Notes: generated by a model not told the origin, from the sequence alone. 64,000 bases of DNA from Laetiporus sulphureus 93-53 (GCF_001632365.1 NW_024468520.1:98271-162270), one strand, 5' to 3'; positions 11,946 to 29,035 are shown, counted from the first letter of the stretch. A program made the numbers and translations.

Positions 11946-14577
11946 TTAAATTGTTCAGTTGGCTATTCTAGTATTCATTGTATCCGGACAATTGTAGGGG
12001 CCCTAATTATATACACGACGCTGAAAAACAATCCGGTATGAATCATAATCACCGGGGGCATGAGCGAGCCCATGATTCCGCTGGGAACATTTTGGACACA
12101 TCACGATAACAGTCACAATGTAACTCTAATGTTACTGATGTAAACATCACGGAATGATTTGAATCATTTCGAGTGAGCACATTGTGGAATAATAGTGATA
12201 TTATTCAGAAAGACACCAGGATGAGACAACAATTTTGCTCTGGCCAGCATTCATATAATATATTGGTATCATTTTGAATGGATCTTAAGGGTACATTACA
12301 AATGTGATCAACGTGATGTTACGATGAGTACCAGAATGCTTTCCATCATGTGCCGGCTGGAATCATCTTGAACGCATCAGGGGTGTCCTAATATGGTTAG
12401 CACATTACTATATATAGTAATAACAATTATGCGATCACGATGAATCCATTGGGAACATCTTGAGAACATCATGGCCACTCACAGGTATCATTTGAGATTT
12501 TCTCCCAAGAAACATTTAGGATGCTATTGCAATAATGCTTAAATGCTGTCATCTGCAGCATTGGGGTCTCATTCTTGCATCTTTATGAATGCTATCAAAA
12601 TTGTGCTGCAATGTTGATGCTTAAAACATTTTAAAACATTCAAAATGACTTCAAAATGTATGTGCTAAAAACATTGCATAATTATTTGGACTGTTATTAC
12701 AATGTGTCCAAAATGTTTCGGGCAGAATCATGGGCCCATGCCTCCGGTGATAATGGTGGCACTTCTGTTTGCCAGTATGTATCAGTTAGCTGCCGAAAGT
12801 CGTGGAATGCGGCGTTTGAAAAACTTTATCGCACGGAGCTCCTCAAAAGCGTTTTCACTTTCTTCTGCAAGATTCTTCAACGGTGTAACGCGAGCATGCT
12901 CCTGCATACAAGCCCCGAAACTTAACTTCATGGTAAAATGGGAGGGTTCAAAGTTTTGATCTTCCACAGCGACTACTATTCTGGGAAGCCCGGCAAACTC
13001 CGTGGCTCTCGGTGTGCAGCACGGTGGCCCTTTCGAGCCCTTTCGAACGTGTATCGCCAGCTTGTCGTTTCGAACCTTCATTCCAGTCCAAGTCCGCCAT
13101 CTCGGTGTATTCCTGTGCGTGAGATGTCGCAAAGCTGATGCCTGCCGTACATCGCGCACCTTTTGCAGCGGGATGTCACCTTCAACGAGATATCTCATTT
13201 TCGATCTCCCCTCGCCAAGTATCCGACGGGGTTGTAGATGGATCCCCTTATGCGGCAGCGGACCTATCGTCAATTCGCTTCCAGACTGGTCTTTTCCTCC
13301 CAGCACAAATACGAGAAACGTTACAAGTCAGCATTGTTCCAGCCATACATGGGCGCTTCTCGGCCGCGAATGCACAGCATGCCGTACCATTTCCGCAAGC
13401 CACGAAGATATCACATCCTGGTGTAGACCATGCCGGGATTTCACGTAGTCTGCCTTACTCACCTATGCCCCACAGAAGAATTTATCGCAGCACCCGTGCT
13501 GGAGTCGCTTCTCACAAGCTTCTGGAGTTTAGAATCAGGACTCCAAGCCTACGTCCAATCACCATGGGACTTAATACTGCCGTATACCAGTCAATTCGAA
13601 TCTCGGCAAAGGTACAGTTCATATAACTCACTTTCTTCGGTGCAATCTCATTCATAAAACTTTTGACTTTTAGACTCATCGAGGATCTAGCAGTGGAAAT
13701 GAATAATTTGGTTGATGTACCGTGGACGTACATCGGTTGCGATGGGTTCAGTGCGAATTGCGATTGGCCGACTTGGGTAATTACTCGCCGGATAGTGTCA
13801 AGTGATCGCCCTGTTCATCCGTGAAGTTGGCGTGCCCCAGCTGCCTTCACTGTTCCAGCAGGTCAGTGGCGACTGCTTGGATCTTCGCTGCCTATTGTGG
13901 CAAAGTATGGTGTGATACGGTGCGTCATGATTCGGCAAGGGTGATGATCGCAACAGACATGCCCATCTCGCGTTGAGCGAAACGTGTAGCGCCCAATAAG
14001 AAAAGTACTATCCTTCTTCGTCGATGCTCCCACACATCGCTTCCCTTCTCGCCGCGACGAAAGGTGATGTGAGGAGGTGGGAAAGTCGTGGGAGGGAATT
14101 CACATCCATTCTGGTGGCGGGGTTGTGATGAACGTACGTCGTGGTGGACGCGACTGTGACGGACAGCCTCTGTCAATCGGTTTCTACCACGTTCCTGAAT
14201 AGCGCAGTTTTTCTCGCTGACTGCAACATGTTTTCGAGACGCGAGCTCGGTTAGTAGTCTGGCAAGTCGACTCCTCGACGACCGCCCGTGTATCTCGGAG
14301 ACCACCGTTTCGAGGCACTGCAAGCGGCGACTGATCTGCGCATATACAACGAGTTGATTTGATCATTGTCGGACAAATTCATTGCGCTTTGTCTCAGGAT
14401 CTCGGCTATTGATATCTCCGCGAATGCTACGAGAAATTGCAGCACGAACAGCATTCCAGGCGTAACAGATGTCCTACTTAGTAACAAGATATAACTCCCA
14501 AGCAGTTCGGTCGTTTGGCCGTGAAGCAAGAAGAATTCAAAACATAGGAACGAAAGAACGCTACGACGATTAAGATA
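11946..14577. other. gene-poor block, AT-rich in its first 750 bases
   Basis: Positions about 11990-12720 are markedly AT-rich with many short palindromes and a degenerate repeated motif (listed separately). From 12780 to 13730 base composition returns to average, and open frames overlap on both strands: minus 12782-13306 (174 codons) and plus 13138-13626 (162 codons). Neither resembles a known family. From 13900 to 14577 only short frames are seen. I cannot support a gene here. Confidence 0.4.
12078..12474. repeat. three diverged copies of a ~29-bp motif
   Basis: Related units begin near 12078, 12351 and 12446. Each carries CTGG/TTGG, then GGAACAT or GAATCAT, then YTTGR and ACATCA or GCATCA. 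The copies at 12078 and 12446 match over most of their length (core GGGAACATYTTG then ACATCA). They sit in the AT-rich block next to the chitinase 3' end and look like remains of a minisatellite or an eroded mobile element. Confidence 0.35.
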
Positions 14578-18200
<3,623 letters not shown>

Positions 18201-19498
18201 GAAGGTCGACGAGAAAGCACTAGCTGTGCGCGGCCACAGACCTGGTGAACACTGATGCCCTCGGCGGCAGCGCGACACTACCGTCCCAATCTAGCAGGCG
18301 CGGTCACGTGGGAGAGATCTGAGTGCTGAGGTGCCACACACCAAACGCATGTCCCCTTCTTGCCACGTCCACGGTCAACCGTCGTCTCCATGGTGGTCCT
18401 TCTTGCAATGGCCGAGAACAGAGCTGCCGCTGACGTGGCCCCCGACCTTCGCGAGGCGCATGCACTCTAGGCTGGTATCGCCTCTTCTGAACGTCTTCGT
18501 GCAGATTACTCGCATGGCGAATTCGGGCGATCCTTGTACTTTCGAGATCTCACCGCATTGTTATCAGAAGCCAAATCTATGTTTATCGGAAGATTCCTTC
18601 TGTACGGATACAAGCAACAGAATCCCCGGTCCGATTCAAACTGGTCAAGTTTTACGTGTCCAATACAGTAGCTAATAGTCGGCTGTATGTTTGCGTATTA
18701 CTATGCTTAGGGTCAATCACCGACTTTGACTCGACACCCAATTGTATGCCGCGATAATTTTTGATGGAGCTAAATCGGCATCCAGAAGACTCGTAGCCTT
18801 CGTTTCGGTTATACCTCCGGTCGCAATTGCCAGTCCTCCGTCTCCGCTCGACCCTGCACCAAGACAACGGATAGACTCGGGGAAAGTTACAGTCTAGAGG
18901 CTCCTTCGGCGGTGTTCACATCTGGGAAACTATCTGCTGGAGATGTCATGGCGCGGCAGCGGCACGAGGCATGTGGTGTGGTCCCTTCCGAAGCCAAAGT
19001 CGTGTTTGGTCCTGCATTTGACCAGCTGCATCATAAGGACGCCGAGCCGCCGCGAGGCTATTCCAGCCTAACTGTGATTTTAACAGAGCGTCAACCTGCA
19101 GTGCGTGCCTCCATCTAGCCTCGCATCGTCGTCGACACAGCCTCTGACGATCGCAGCGTTCACTCAGCGCGTTCTCCTAGGTCTGGCAATACTCCGGCAG
19201 GGCACGCTGCGTGCTGTGCCCATCTACTCGTGCCCATCACCCCAGACCTCAGCTTTACCTCGTGTACTGTATCCGGTGTACGACTCGGACCCACTCGCTT
19301 GTTGCGTCCATCGTACGTGTAACAGCGTTGGCGTGCCCTAGTCGCTAGGCGATCGCATTGGCCGAGTCGGCGAGCTCCGCTACCTGCCATTTGAGCATTG
19401 ACGATATGCATAGCAGACCTCGTGCCTCTGAGTACTTAATGGTCGAGAAATATACGCGAATTTCGGAGGATTTTCTTCATTTCTCGCTTGGATTTGCG
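18201..19498. promoter_or_regulatory. shared upstream region of divergent kinase and homeodomain genes
   Basis: These 1.3 kb lie between two divergent start codons (18200 minus, 19499 plus). The open frames in it are short and unbiased. It presumably holds both promoters, but no element can be named with confidence. Confidence 0.4.
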
Positions 19499-20884
19499 AT
19501 GTCGCATCCACAGGACGATCACTTCTCTTACGGCTGCTTCTCGAGAACACCTCGCCGCAGTACTCCGACCGGAGGTAACGCCAACACCCCCCGTCGCGGC
19601 CATGGAATCTTTAACCTAGGACAGGGTGGGCGAACTGTGCTCCCTCCTCTTCATCTACCGTTTCGAGCCTCACGTTCTCCAGGTCCGTTTTTATTCAACA
19701 CCACTCATACTGTATGAATGCACGCTCAATATCTAGCATCTACTGTAGTTCCTGACCTCTCGTTTTCCTCTAATCAATATCCTCAGCAAGAACCCACGCA
19801 AGCTCGTGCTGACTATACTGCAGCAGCGTTCAACCAAGCGGGCTGGTCCATAAATCCACGTTAGTAGTGTGCGAGACAGCGTAGACTACTACTCACGCGT
19901 CATCCACAGAGGCTGCGCAGCAACAACCGACAGCATATGCAACCGATCCTAGATATCCTGCTGCGCAACAGCCGTTTGCCGCATATCCTGCCAGGGGTCA
20001 GTCGACCATGCTGCAGGATCCACATGAATCCCGCATTTTACCACCACTTAATATGCCACAAGGGCAGGCTCATGCCGGCGCTATGAACCCTTCAATGATG
20101 GCTGGTTCCCACGTCAGACCACAGAACAACGCCTACCCTACCGCCTATAATCCATATACAGAACATCCACAGCAGCCTCCTTCTTATTATCCCCCTCCCG
20201 ACCCGCGCAACCTCCCTCCTCCCATTCCTGCCATGGGAATAGACCCCGCTACTGGCGGTATACCAAGACGCGCCTCGATGTCCGTTGATCGTACTGGGCC
20301 GTCACGGCTGTCAGTGCATGGGACGTCGCCATACCCACGCATACCAGGCATGGCGTCACCGTCGACGTATAGCCAAGAAGCTTCCATGTCCGAGCCCACT
20401 ATCAAAAAGAAACGAAAGCGAGCCGACCCGGAGCAGCTGAAGGTTCTGAATGAGACTTACAATCGGACTGCCTTCCCATCGACTGAGGAGCGGGCCGATC
20501 TTGCGAGAAGGCTCAATATGTCTGCGAGGAGCGTGCAGATTTGGTAAGCGATTGTGCTTGATTTGTCAAAGCTATCATCGTCTGATATACAACCCTCCCC
20601 TGCTCGACGTCGATAGGTTCCAAAATAAGCGGCAGGCGATGCGGCAGAGCTCACGTCAAGCCTCCAACGCTGCGCCTCCCACTACCAGCGAGCCATTCCC
20701 GGCTGCTGGCAGCGGACCCTATGGTGCTCATCCGTCGGGCGCAGCCACTGTCGGCCAGCCATATGGGGTCGTGCGGCCTGGTGATGTGTCCCACCACCCT
20801 CCCGGCCGTCTCGTACCATCGCCGGCCCCTTCGATGCAGCATCGAACCCGGAGCCCCGAAGAAGAAAAGAGATATCAGTACTGA
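19499..20884 (+). CDS. homeodomain transcription factor
   Basis: Four exons (19499-19682, 19737-19859, 19910-20543, 20617-20884) close to 402 residues. The N-terminal 260 residues are Gln/Pro/Tyr-rich and low complexity. A basic KKKRKR run opens the homeodomain at about residue 270. Helix 1 contains LKVLNETYNRT, helix 2 ERADLARRLN, and helix 3 SARSVQIWFQNKRQAMRQ, with the invariant W, F, N and R near 314-319. The last intron falls inside the Trp codon of WFQNKR, a common position in fungal homeobox genes. The tail is again Pro/Ser-rich and ends at 20884. It lacks the extra loop residues of TALE (HD2-type) proteins, so it is a typical 60-residue class and probably not a mating-type HD2. Targets are unknown. 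Confidence 0.92.
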
Positions 20885-23800
20885 TCCGGGACTCGCATTC
20901 CTCTTTCGTTCAGGTAAAATATTGGCCTGGTCATAGCCGCTCTCGTCCTCAGCCATTGATAAACTGACATTGCTATGCACGTAATGTATTTGCATTGAAC
21001 ACTCGGGTATCACTTGTTTATCATTCTTTATTATACCTTATCATCTCATTTTGCATACATCCGGACGGACTTCCTGATCCCATTACATATACATCGCACC
21101 ATCCTATTCACCCACATATTCACTGCAGTAGTATGCATACTTCTCTGGTCTATATCGTGTAGAGTCGTATGCTAGCAACGGTTACAATATGCGTATATGT
21201 AGAATATGCCACTAATGCCTCCCTCTTTCTACTGAATATGACGCTACAGTTCTACTAGATCTTGCATTGTGTCGAATCGTGACATATGTAGCGAATTACC
21301 TGTATATCTTATTCTTCTTGTGATCTAGTACCCGGGAGATCTGCTATGGTTGATGCACAGGGTACGATAGAGAGGCGATCAATCGTCCTCTCCTCCGTGT
21401 TTCAATGGGCGAATTGGTTATTTGCAAGCGATTCTTGCTGCGCAAACGTAAAAGACTGAATCGCAGAGAAGTAGAAGTGCTTCACGCATCAGTCCGTCGA
21501 CAGGCATCATCGATTCTGAATCTGTTGACGTGTCCAGCTGTGGAATTTTGGACTCGCAGTCGTACAAGGACGGCGACTCGGAGTGAATGTTGTTACAGAA
21601 ACGCCGACACGTTTCATGCTACCTTCGACATCAGAGCACAAAGAAGAGGAAGTTTGATGTATAGAGACCGATCGCCAAGTTTATCGATGAGCTCGCGGCT
21701 GTGGTCAATGCTCAGGATCCTGGCGCCCAAACCTCATGTCTCCTAACTTACACACATTGCGCTATCTTGCCCATCTTACGCACCAATGCGACTCTGGAAA
21801 GATACACACCACAGCTTGTGCATCAACATTCAAATGCTTCGGGATGCGCGGCGTGGAAAGGCTCCCTACCGCCGGCCTCCATGCGTGGGCTTCGACTTCG
21901 CGCAACTAGCCTTGAGCGAACAAGGGTGTACAAAATACGAGACGGCGATCATTGTGCAAGGTACCCATCATGACTTGCCGTAAGGCAGAAGTCATGCGCG
22001 GCATCTAATATAACTTTTTATGAGACGACAACGATGGCAGAAACGGGCAATGAGCGCCGAAGAAAGGGCGTCGAAGATGCGTGAAGATGTGCGAATGACT
22101 TTACCTCATTTGGAACAAAACATCAAATTCCTGTGAAGAGTGCTTCTAGTCGCGAAGTCTGCAGCATCTTCGTGACGCGGCTATCTTAGAACGCCCAATT
22201 GTCACCCGTGCATGATGCGCTGGTGCGACGACGAGAAGTACTAACATACCGGAATCCGCGTAAGAACAACCATCTAGACTGAAGCAGAAGAACTAAAAGA
22301 TATCATAACTCACCCGTTAAGTTTGCAGTGGATGACCGGAGTCATGAGGAAGAAAGCATCAAATTCCACATGAAGGCACGGTCGTCGTCACGACAACAAC
22401 AGACATCTTCGAGGCATTGTCACAACAATAGCATGATCACTGGGTGAGCGTCATCGGTACATGGTACTTGTGGTCACCGCTCGGATGTCTCCGCTCAAAA
22501 CGAACGACCTACACAGCGGGCAGCTTATCGACATGCGCTATTGGCTCTGCGCTACCTCTCAAGGTGCGATTCAGGTTTTCCATGTACAAGCAGTCGGATG
22601 AAAGTCTGGGCATACCCTGTATGAGCCACGCACTACAGCAAGAACCGCTTGGTGCTAGCGCCGAGATACGACCTTGCACTGACGCGATCCCGTGACCTGC
22701 ATTTAAACGCGCTGATCGTAAGTGTACGCTCAAGTTGGCTCCCGGATCGTTCAACAGGCTACGTGAGACTTACCTGCACTTGGATTCAGCGCAACGACCG
22801 AACAGGCCTTTCACTGATGGTAGCATGACTGCGACCGTCCTATCTGAACTGCCACGTCAATGCATATGCTGAGCAGACGATGCCTCCCGAAATCACAGAT
22901 TGATGGTGACGCTTCGCCCCTTGTATAAGGGGCTGAAACGCTGAAGTGCAAGAGCCCGCTTAACTTCCTCAGTTAAGCTATCTCCTCAGTTCTTCAAGCC
23001 CTTCACTTCACTTCGACTTCTTGCATTCAGTTCCCACTGCTGGACTTCTCTTCCTCGACTCCTACACGTCATGATATCGGCTGGGTGTCTGACATGCCGC
23101 TCACAATTGATGCCTGCCCCAACAGTCATTCCCCGAACCAGCAGTCTCGCTGTTAAGCTCTCAGCCACCTGACTGTCTGCTTTTCACAACTGACTTGGGC
23201 GCCGGAACGAGACTGATGAGCGGTATCGCTAAGAGAAGTTCTTGTCCCTTGTATGGCTGGGTTCCGTGTCAAACGTGACATGAGTATGAGGATTCCGGAC
23301 GGGCGACCTACAGTCCCTTCCTTTTCCTCCTCTTGTATTCCGGCTTCTTTTCCTTCTTCTTCTTCCGCCTTATACATCCGGCGACAACAGATACGGGCCG
23401 GACGGGCAGGATGAATAAGTGAGACCCGACAGTGAGGCTAACGCTCGTGGATGCTCGACATCGATTGGGAGTCTTTCTGGGGCCTCTAGATGGACCGTTG
23501 CACGGGTCGGGCAATCGTCAAGCCCTTCGTAGGTTTCCGATCCTCGCAGCCGCGCGACGTCCATCCGTTCATCGTCCCCTGTCCTCAAGTTATGCATGAC
23601 GCAATCGATAATCAGGCCCCTCATCCTCGGTCCTTGGACATGAGTTACGCGAAAGACAATGTTCTATCGCGGTATCAGTCCAGAACTTAGATGACGGTGA
23701 GGCTGCATTCGTTAGCAAATAGCCGCATTAGCTCGATTGTTCGGCCGGAACTCATCAAACACGCATGTCTAGTGAGCTGTTCGCGCGAAGCAACGAGGAC

Positions 23801-24646
23801 CCATCCTGTCATCAGAGGTCATTTATAACGTATCCAAATAATCTGCCAGGCATACATGTACACCGCATCGCACTCTAGATGAGCCTAAGGTTTCATGAGC
23901 CCTATATGTGCTATCAGCGAGGGACAACTGAAGGATGTTCGAAGGACTCAGCAGCTTTATCCGCGCAAGCTACTCGACACCGGTGACGAGAGCAAGAGCC
24001 ACTCTCCGATGAGAAGACCATTTGGAGCGGGTCGAATGTTGTTGGTTTCTCCACGGGGTACTACGTCGAGCCGGTACCTCCTGCCCAAAGAGAGCGTTTG
24101 TTCGGCATATGCATGCATGAGCATCAGTGGTGTCAAGCGTGGAGCCTCCAACTTTAGAATTCGTGGTCGATTGCAGGCGACCTACTGCCCAGAGAGGTGG
24201 ACGATCCAGGCAGCCTGGCAAGCCGGCTTGTTGCAAGCAGAAAGCTCCGTCGCTGGCAGCACACATCTCCATGATGATTCACTTCGTTCTGCCGACGTGA
24301 AGGTTCTTGACAAGGCATCATTGAGCTTCCAGAGAGCATAAGCAATATTCTCGGCAGCTATGGAGGAGAAAGAGATCAATAAATAATCCGCCAATTTTGA
24401 TGGGTCGCAATTACGAAAGGCCATCACCGAAAGCCGATCACATGTGGAAAAATTTGGGACTCTGACAGATCTCGCGTCCTGCCCTCTGCCAGCTCTTCCT
24501 CGTCCGGCTACCGACCAGTCTGCTCGACTGTCTTCTCCATAGACTTTGCATCTGTACATCTAGCCATCCATTTCTCTCTAGGACTCCACGATAATTCGAT
24601 AGATTCTCCAGCCTCTCTCCAGACTGCCTGCTGCACTCTAATCACG
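20885..24646. other. long intergenic block upstream of eEF3
   Basis: 3.8 kb without a supportable gene. 20885-21400 is AT-rich 3' flank of the homeobox gene. Around 21520-21980 plus-strand fragments have coding-like codon use but are interrupted (see findings). 22000-24480 shows nothing recognisable. The last about 170 bases before the eEF3 ATG are pyrimidine-rich. Confidence 0.4.
24479..24646 (+). promoter_or_regulatory. pyrimidine-rich leader/promoter of eEF3
   Basis: The bases just upstream of the ATG at 24647 are dominated by C and T runs (for example CTCTGCCAGCTCTTCCTCG). CT-rich tracts near the transcription start are usual for highly expressed fungal genes. Any start site within it is inference. 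Confidence 0.4.
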
Positions 24647-27600
24647 ATGTCGCCTGTCGCCGTCTCTCCAGCTCTCGAATCTCGCTTTACTCCTGTCTTG
24701 GATGCACTTCGCACAGCCCCTACAGCGCCAGGTAAGCGATGCAGATTGTGAGGTGGCTTTGCTCGCTAACTCACACGTTAAGATGCAAAGGCCGCCGCTG
24801 ACCGCCTTGCCCGGGAGATATCCAAAGCTGGTCTCGAAACATTGAGGTGAGATTAAAAAATTTGCACTCAAGCATTGTACTTGTTCTGAGCGGCCCCCAG
24901 CGATGCCAATATACTGTCCACACTACACGCATTCGCCACAAACAAGAAGTCCGGTTATGAGCGCGAATCTGCTGCTGTCGCCTTCCAATCGATGTGCACT
25001 ATCATTGGTGCCCCCGTTGCACCATTGCTCCTGCCTTCGCTACCCACTCTCTTCGACCTATACATGGACAAGGGAGATGTGGTTCGTTCTGCGGCAAGCG
25101 CCGCCGTCAAAGGCATCCTGAAGCTGTACCCGCCGGAGTCTACCCGAGTGCTGTTTCGAGCGCTGGAGGACATCCTCGACAGCGGTAAATGGCGCACGAA
25201 GGTCGGCGTACTAGATTCTATCAAGAGTTTCTCCACTACCGCTCGGGACGCTGTCGCGAATGAGCTTGGAACTACCATTCCGAAGGTAGAGGCTGCGATG
25301 CATGACACGAAACAGGAGGTAAGTCGCACTACCCATCACACTCCGATCTTACTTGACTCTTTCATTGCAGGTGTCTTCTGCTGCTATCAAATGCGCGACA
25401 GCGCTCTGCTCCACACTCGCTAATCCCGATCTCAGCCCTCATATCCCGTCTCTCGTCAAGTGCATGGCCAACCCTGATTCCGTCCCTGCCTGCATCAAGG
25501 CCCTCTCCTCAACGACCTTTGTGGCCGAGGTCACCGCTCCGGCACTGGCTGTGCTTGTCCCGCTAATGATTCGCGCCTTGAATGACCGATCGATGGAAGT
25601 GCAACGGAGGACGGTCGTTGTCATTGACAACCTTGTGAAGCTGGTCCGGGACCCGAACGTGGCTGCCACGTATTTGAGCCCTCTTGTAGATGGTGTGGAT
25701 AAGATTGCGAAGGGGGCGGCATTCCCTGAGGTTCGTGACCATGCGCTCGAGTCCATCACTGTTGCTGAGCTATCTGGGTTGGCTAGGTCCGCGCATTCGC
25801 AGAAACAGCGTTGAACACGCTCCTCAAGTCCGGCGCGTCCAAAGATGGTGCTCCCCCAACTCCCCGCGACATCGTAGCGGAATCGTCTTCTGTGCTGTCT
25901 GCGCTGCTCACCCTGCTGCCCGGCGAGCTTGCTGTCATCTCTGCAAAAAATCCGAACGGCCCGCGTATCCCGTGCCATCCTCTGCTAAAGGCTGTTCTCG
26001 AGTTTGAAGCAGACTTGACGGCCGATCTGGTCCACGACAGACGATTCTCGGATGCAGAGGTCTGGAAACGCTGCATCGCTTCATTCCTTGCGCCTTGGTT
26101 CACTGGCGGGAGCGAAGCCGCATCGAGCTTCGCAGAGCTCGTCCGCTCACACTTCTACGCTGTCGACAAGGTAAGCATCGACTACGAGCTTGCGTATTGC
26201 AGTCATTGAAGTCGTCGGTAGGCAAAGTATGCAGTAGCAGACGATGGGTCTTCAGAGGAGGGCGAACTCCTGTGCGACACCCAGTTTTCGCTGGCATATG
26301 GCGCCCTCCTCCTGCTATCGCACACGCGCTTACGCCTGATCCGTGGTCGTCGCTACGGAATACTCGGTACGAATGGATCAGGAAAGTCGACGCTCATGCG
26401 TCAGCTACGCGATGGAAAGGTGGAAAACTTTCCTCCGCAGGATCAGTTGCGATGCGTCATGGTCGAGCACTCGCTCCAGGGCGAAAATATCTCGCTGTCT
26501 GTCATCGACTTCATCGCGTCAGGTACGTGCTCCGGTCCATGATGATGCGCTCAGGCTGAGCGGTGCGGTCGTTGTTTCAGATAAGGCCCTAGCTGGTATT
26601 CCACGGTCGAAGATCCGTGATCAGCTATTGGAAGTTGGCTTTGATGATAGCAGACAGGCCGAGATTGTCGGCGGATTATCTGGCGGCTGGAAGATGAAGC
26701 TGGAGCTGGCCAGAGCGATGCTTTACCACGCTGATTTGCTGTTACTTGACGAGGTGGGTCTTTGAGCTGATCTGCCTGATTACGTGCTGACGAAAGTGGC
26801 GCATCTGCGCATGTAGCCTACCAATCATGTAAGTATCCTGGCTAATCATGTTAGCATCGGCACTGAATACCGTCTAGTTGGACCGAGCATCTGTACAATG
26901 GCTCGAACAATACCTCATGGCCCAGAAGAACGTTACTTGTCTCATTATTAGTCACGACTCGGGGTAAGTAAGTGCAGATGGTTGCCCGACAGTTGCTGAT
27001 TCGCAACCGCTCAGATTCCTTGATACGGTAACGACCGATATAATTCATTACGAGTCCAAAAAGGTTGGTTGAGTCTTGTAACTGCTGGTTCCCAGTTAAC
27101 GCTGATGGATTGTACAGTTGGTGTATTATCCGGGCAATTTGTCCTCGTTCGTCGAGGAACATCCAGAGGCCAAGTCGTACTACACTCTTGCGGCAACGTC
27201 CGTCAAGTTCTCCTTCCCCCCTCCTGGGTCCTTGATGGGCGTGCGCAGCAATACGCGCGCCATCCTCAAGATGACAAACTGCACCTTCACATATCCTGGA
27301 CGGAGCACGCCGAGTCTCTACAATGCCAGCTGCGCATTGTCGCTCTCGAGGTGAAACAATCTGTTTTGTTATCATGTGCTCCGGGCGCGTCCTGACTGAT
27401 GATGTTCTGGTAGCCGAGTCGGCATCGTAGGCCCTAATGGCGCTGGAAAGTCCACGCTTGTCAAGCTTTTGACGGTGTGTATCTTGCTATGGAGAATTTC
27501 ATGGAAAACTGACATGCTGTGCAGGGAGAGACAGAGCCGCAGGAGGGCACTGTATACAAACATCCTGCTCTTCGGATTGGATATGTCTCTCAGCATGCAA

Positions 27601-29035
27601 CGCACCATATTGGTATTTGCTTTCGCTCATGTGGCACTGTCAGTCGACTCATAATGGCATGATTAGAGCGTCATCTTGAAAAGACCCCGGTTCAATACAT
27701 CCAGTGGCGTTTCCAGGACGGCCACGATAGTTCGTGTAGTTGATCTCCGTTTCGGAACGTGTGTCTGATACATGAACGCAGGGGAGATCCTAGAGAAGGC
27801 AACGCGCGTCCTCACAGACGAGGATAAAGCTTTACTAGAGACCGAGTTCGTCGGAAGGAACGGACAAAGGCGCAAACTAGAGGTCGGTGTCATCCGCATC
27901 ACCGGATCACATAATCACTGACGTGCGTTGCATAGCTGATCATGGGAAGGCAAAAGCTCAAGAAGTCTTTACAATATGAGATCAAGTGGCGTGGTAAGTC
28001 GTCCCAAACTCTGTTTGACAGATCTGCTCTAACGTGCGGCTGCCACCAGGGCTGGATCATCAGTTCAACAGCTGGATACCGAGGGAAGAATTGCTTCAGA
28101 AGGGCTTTGGAAAGTTGGTGCATCAGTTTGATGACTTGGAGTCCTCGAGAGAAGGAGCAGGCCAACGTGACACGTCGGCTCATATCGTTCGTAAACATCT
28201 GGAGGATATTGGGCTGGACGGAGATATCGCCCAGTACAACGAGATATCTGGTCTTTCTGGAGGTAGGCATGATGCTTGTTCCTGACCAGCGTGGGTACCG
28301 ATTGGTATTTTTACAGGCCAGAAGATCAAGCTCGTCATCGCTGCGTGTCTCTGGAACAATCCTCAGGTACGGCATGAGTTTTCGTCGGGTCTGGCTACCT
28401 GCTCATTCTGCTGTGGTCTTTAGATCTGTGTGCTCGACGAACCGAGTAACTTTTTGGACCGTGAAGCATTGGGTGGACTGGCCGTCGCCATTCGTGACTG
28501 GGCAGGCGCTGTGGTACGTCTCCTCCGTGATCGGAGCTATCTAGCGTCTCTGACGTGGCGACGTTACCTCCAGGTCATCATTTCTCACAATGAGGAGTTC
28601 GTGTCTGCATTGTGTACGTTCATCAGCATCCTTGACGTGCCGATTCGCTGAGCTGGCTCTAAAAATTCCTTTTTTCCCCACTTCACTTGTCCAGGTCCGG
28701 AGATATGGAACGTCGAGGCTGGCCGGATGACGCACAAGGGCAAGGTTGCCGTCGTAGAGGAGGCGTTCGCATTCAAGTCTCCGAAAGGCAGCGGTGCCAA
28801 CACGCCTGTGCGCTCGCGCCTGCAGACACCGGCTGCCTCGGCGAGTGCCACTCCTGCCGGAAGCGGGGCGGAGGACAAGCCGCCCGGAGATGGCACCGCG
28901 TTGCCTGTCATCAGGAAGAAGAAGAAGCTGACCCGTAACCAGATCAAGGCCCAGGAGGAGCGCAGGAGGCTGAGAAAGCTGGCGTGGCTCACTCATGGTG
29001 GCCCGAAGCCGGAGGATACGGACAGCGACGCCTAG
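24647..29035 (+). CDS. translation elongation factor 3 (eEF3), tandem ABC-F-type ATPase
   Basis: Twenty-one exons close in phase to 1089 residues: 24647-24731, 24783-24846, 24901-25318, 25371-25730, 25787-26170, 26222-26522, 26581-26753, 26817-26828, 26878-26963, 27015-27063, 27118-27350, 27414-27474, 27525-27612, 27667-27729, 27782-27882, 27936-27993, 28050-28262, 28317-28366, 28424-28513, 28574-28613, 28695-29035. Order: N-terminal HEAT repeats, helical bundle, ABC1 (GTNGSGKST near 486, LSGGW near 572, LLLLDEPTNHLD), ABC2 (GPNGAGKST near 728) with the chromodomain insertion at about 827-917 ([15 protein letters not shown]), then LSGGQ and [10 protein letters not shown]. The tail is charged with KKKKL. 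eEF3 is fungus-specific; it binds the ribosome and uses ATP to release E-site tRNA. ABC2 has PSN where PTN is usual. Exon 8 (12 nt) encodes just PTNH of ABC1. Confidence 0.96.

Noticed and set aside
13138..13626. 162-codon plus-strand frame
   Set aside because: It overlaps an equally long minus-strand frame, with no bias or recognisable motif in either direction.
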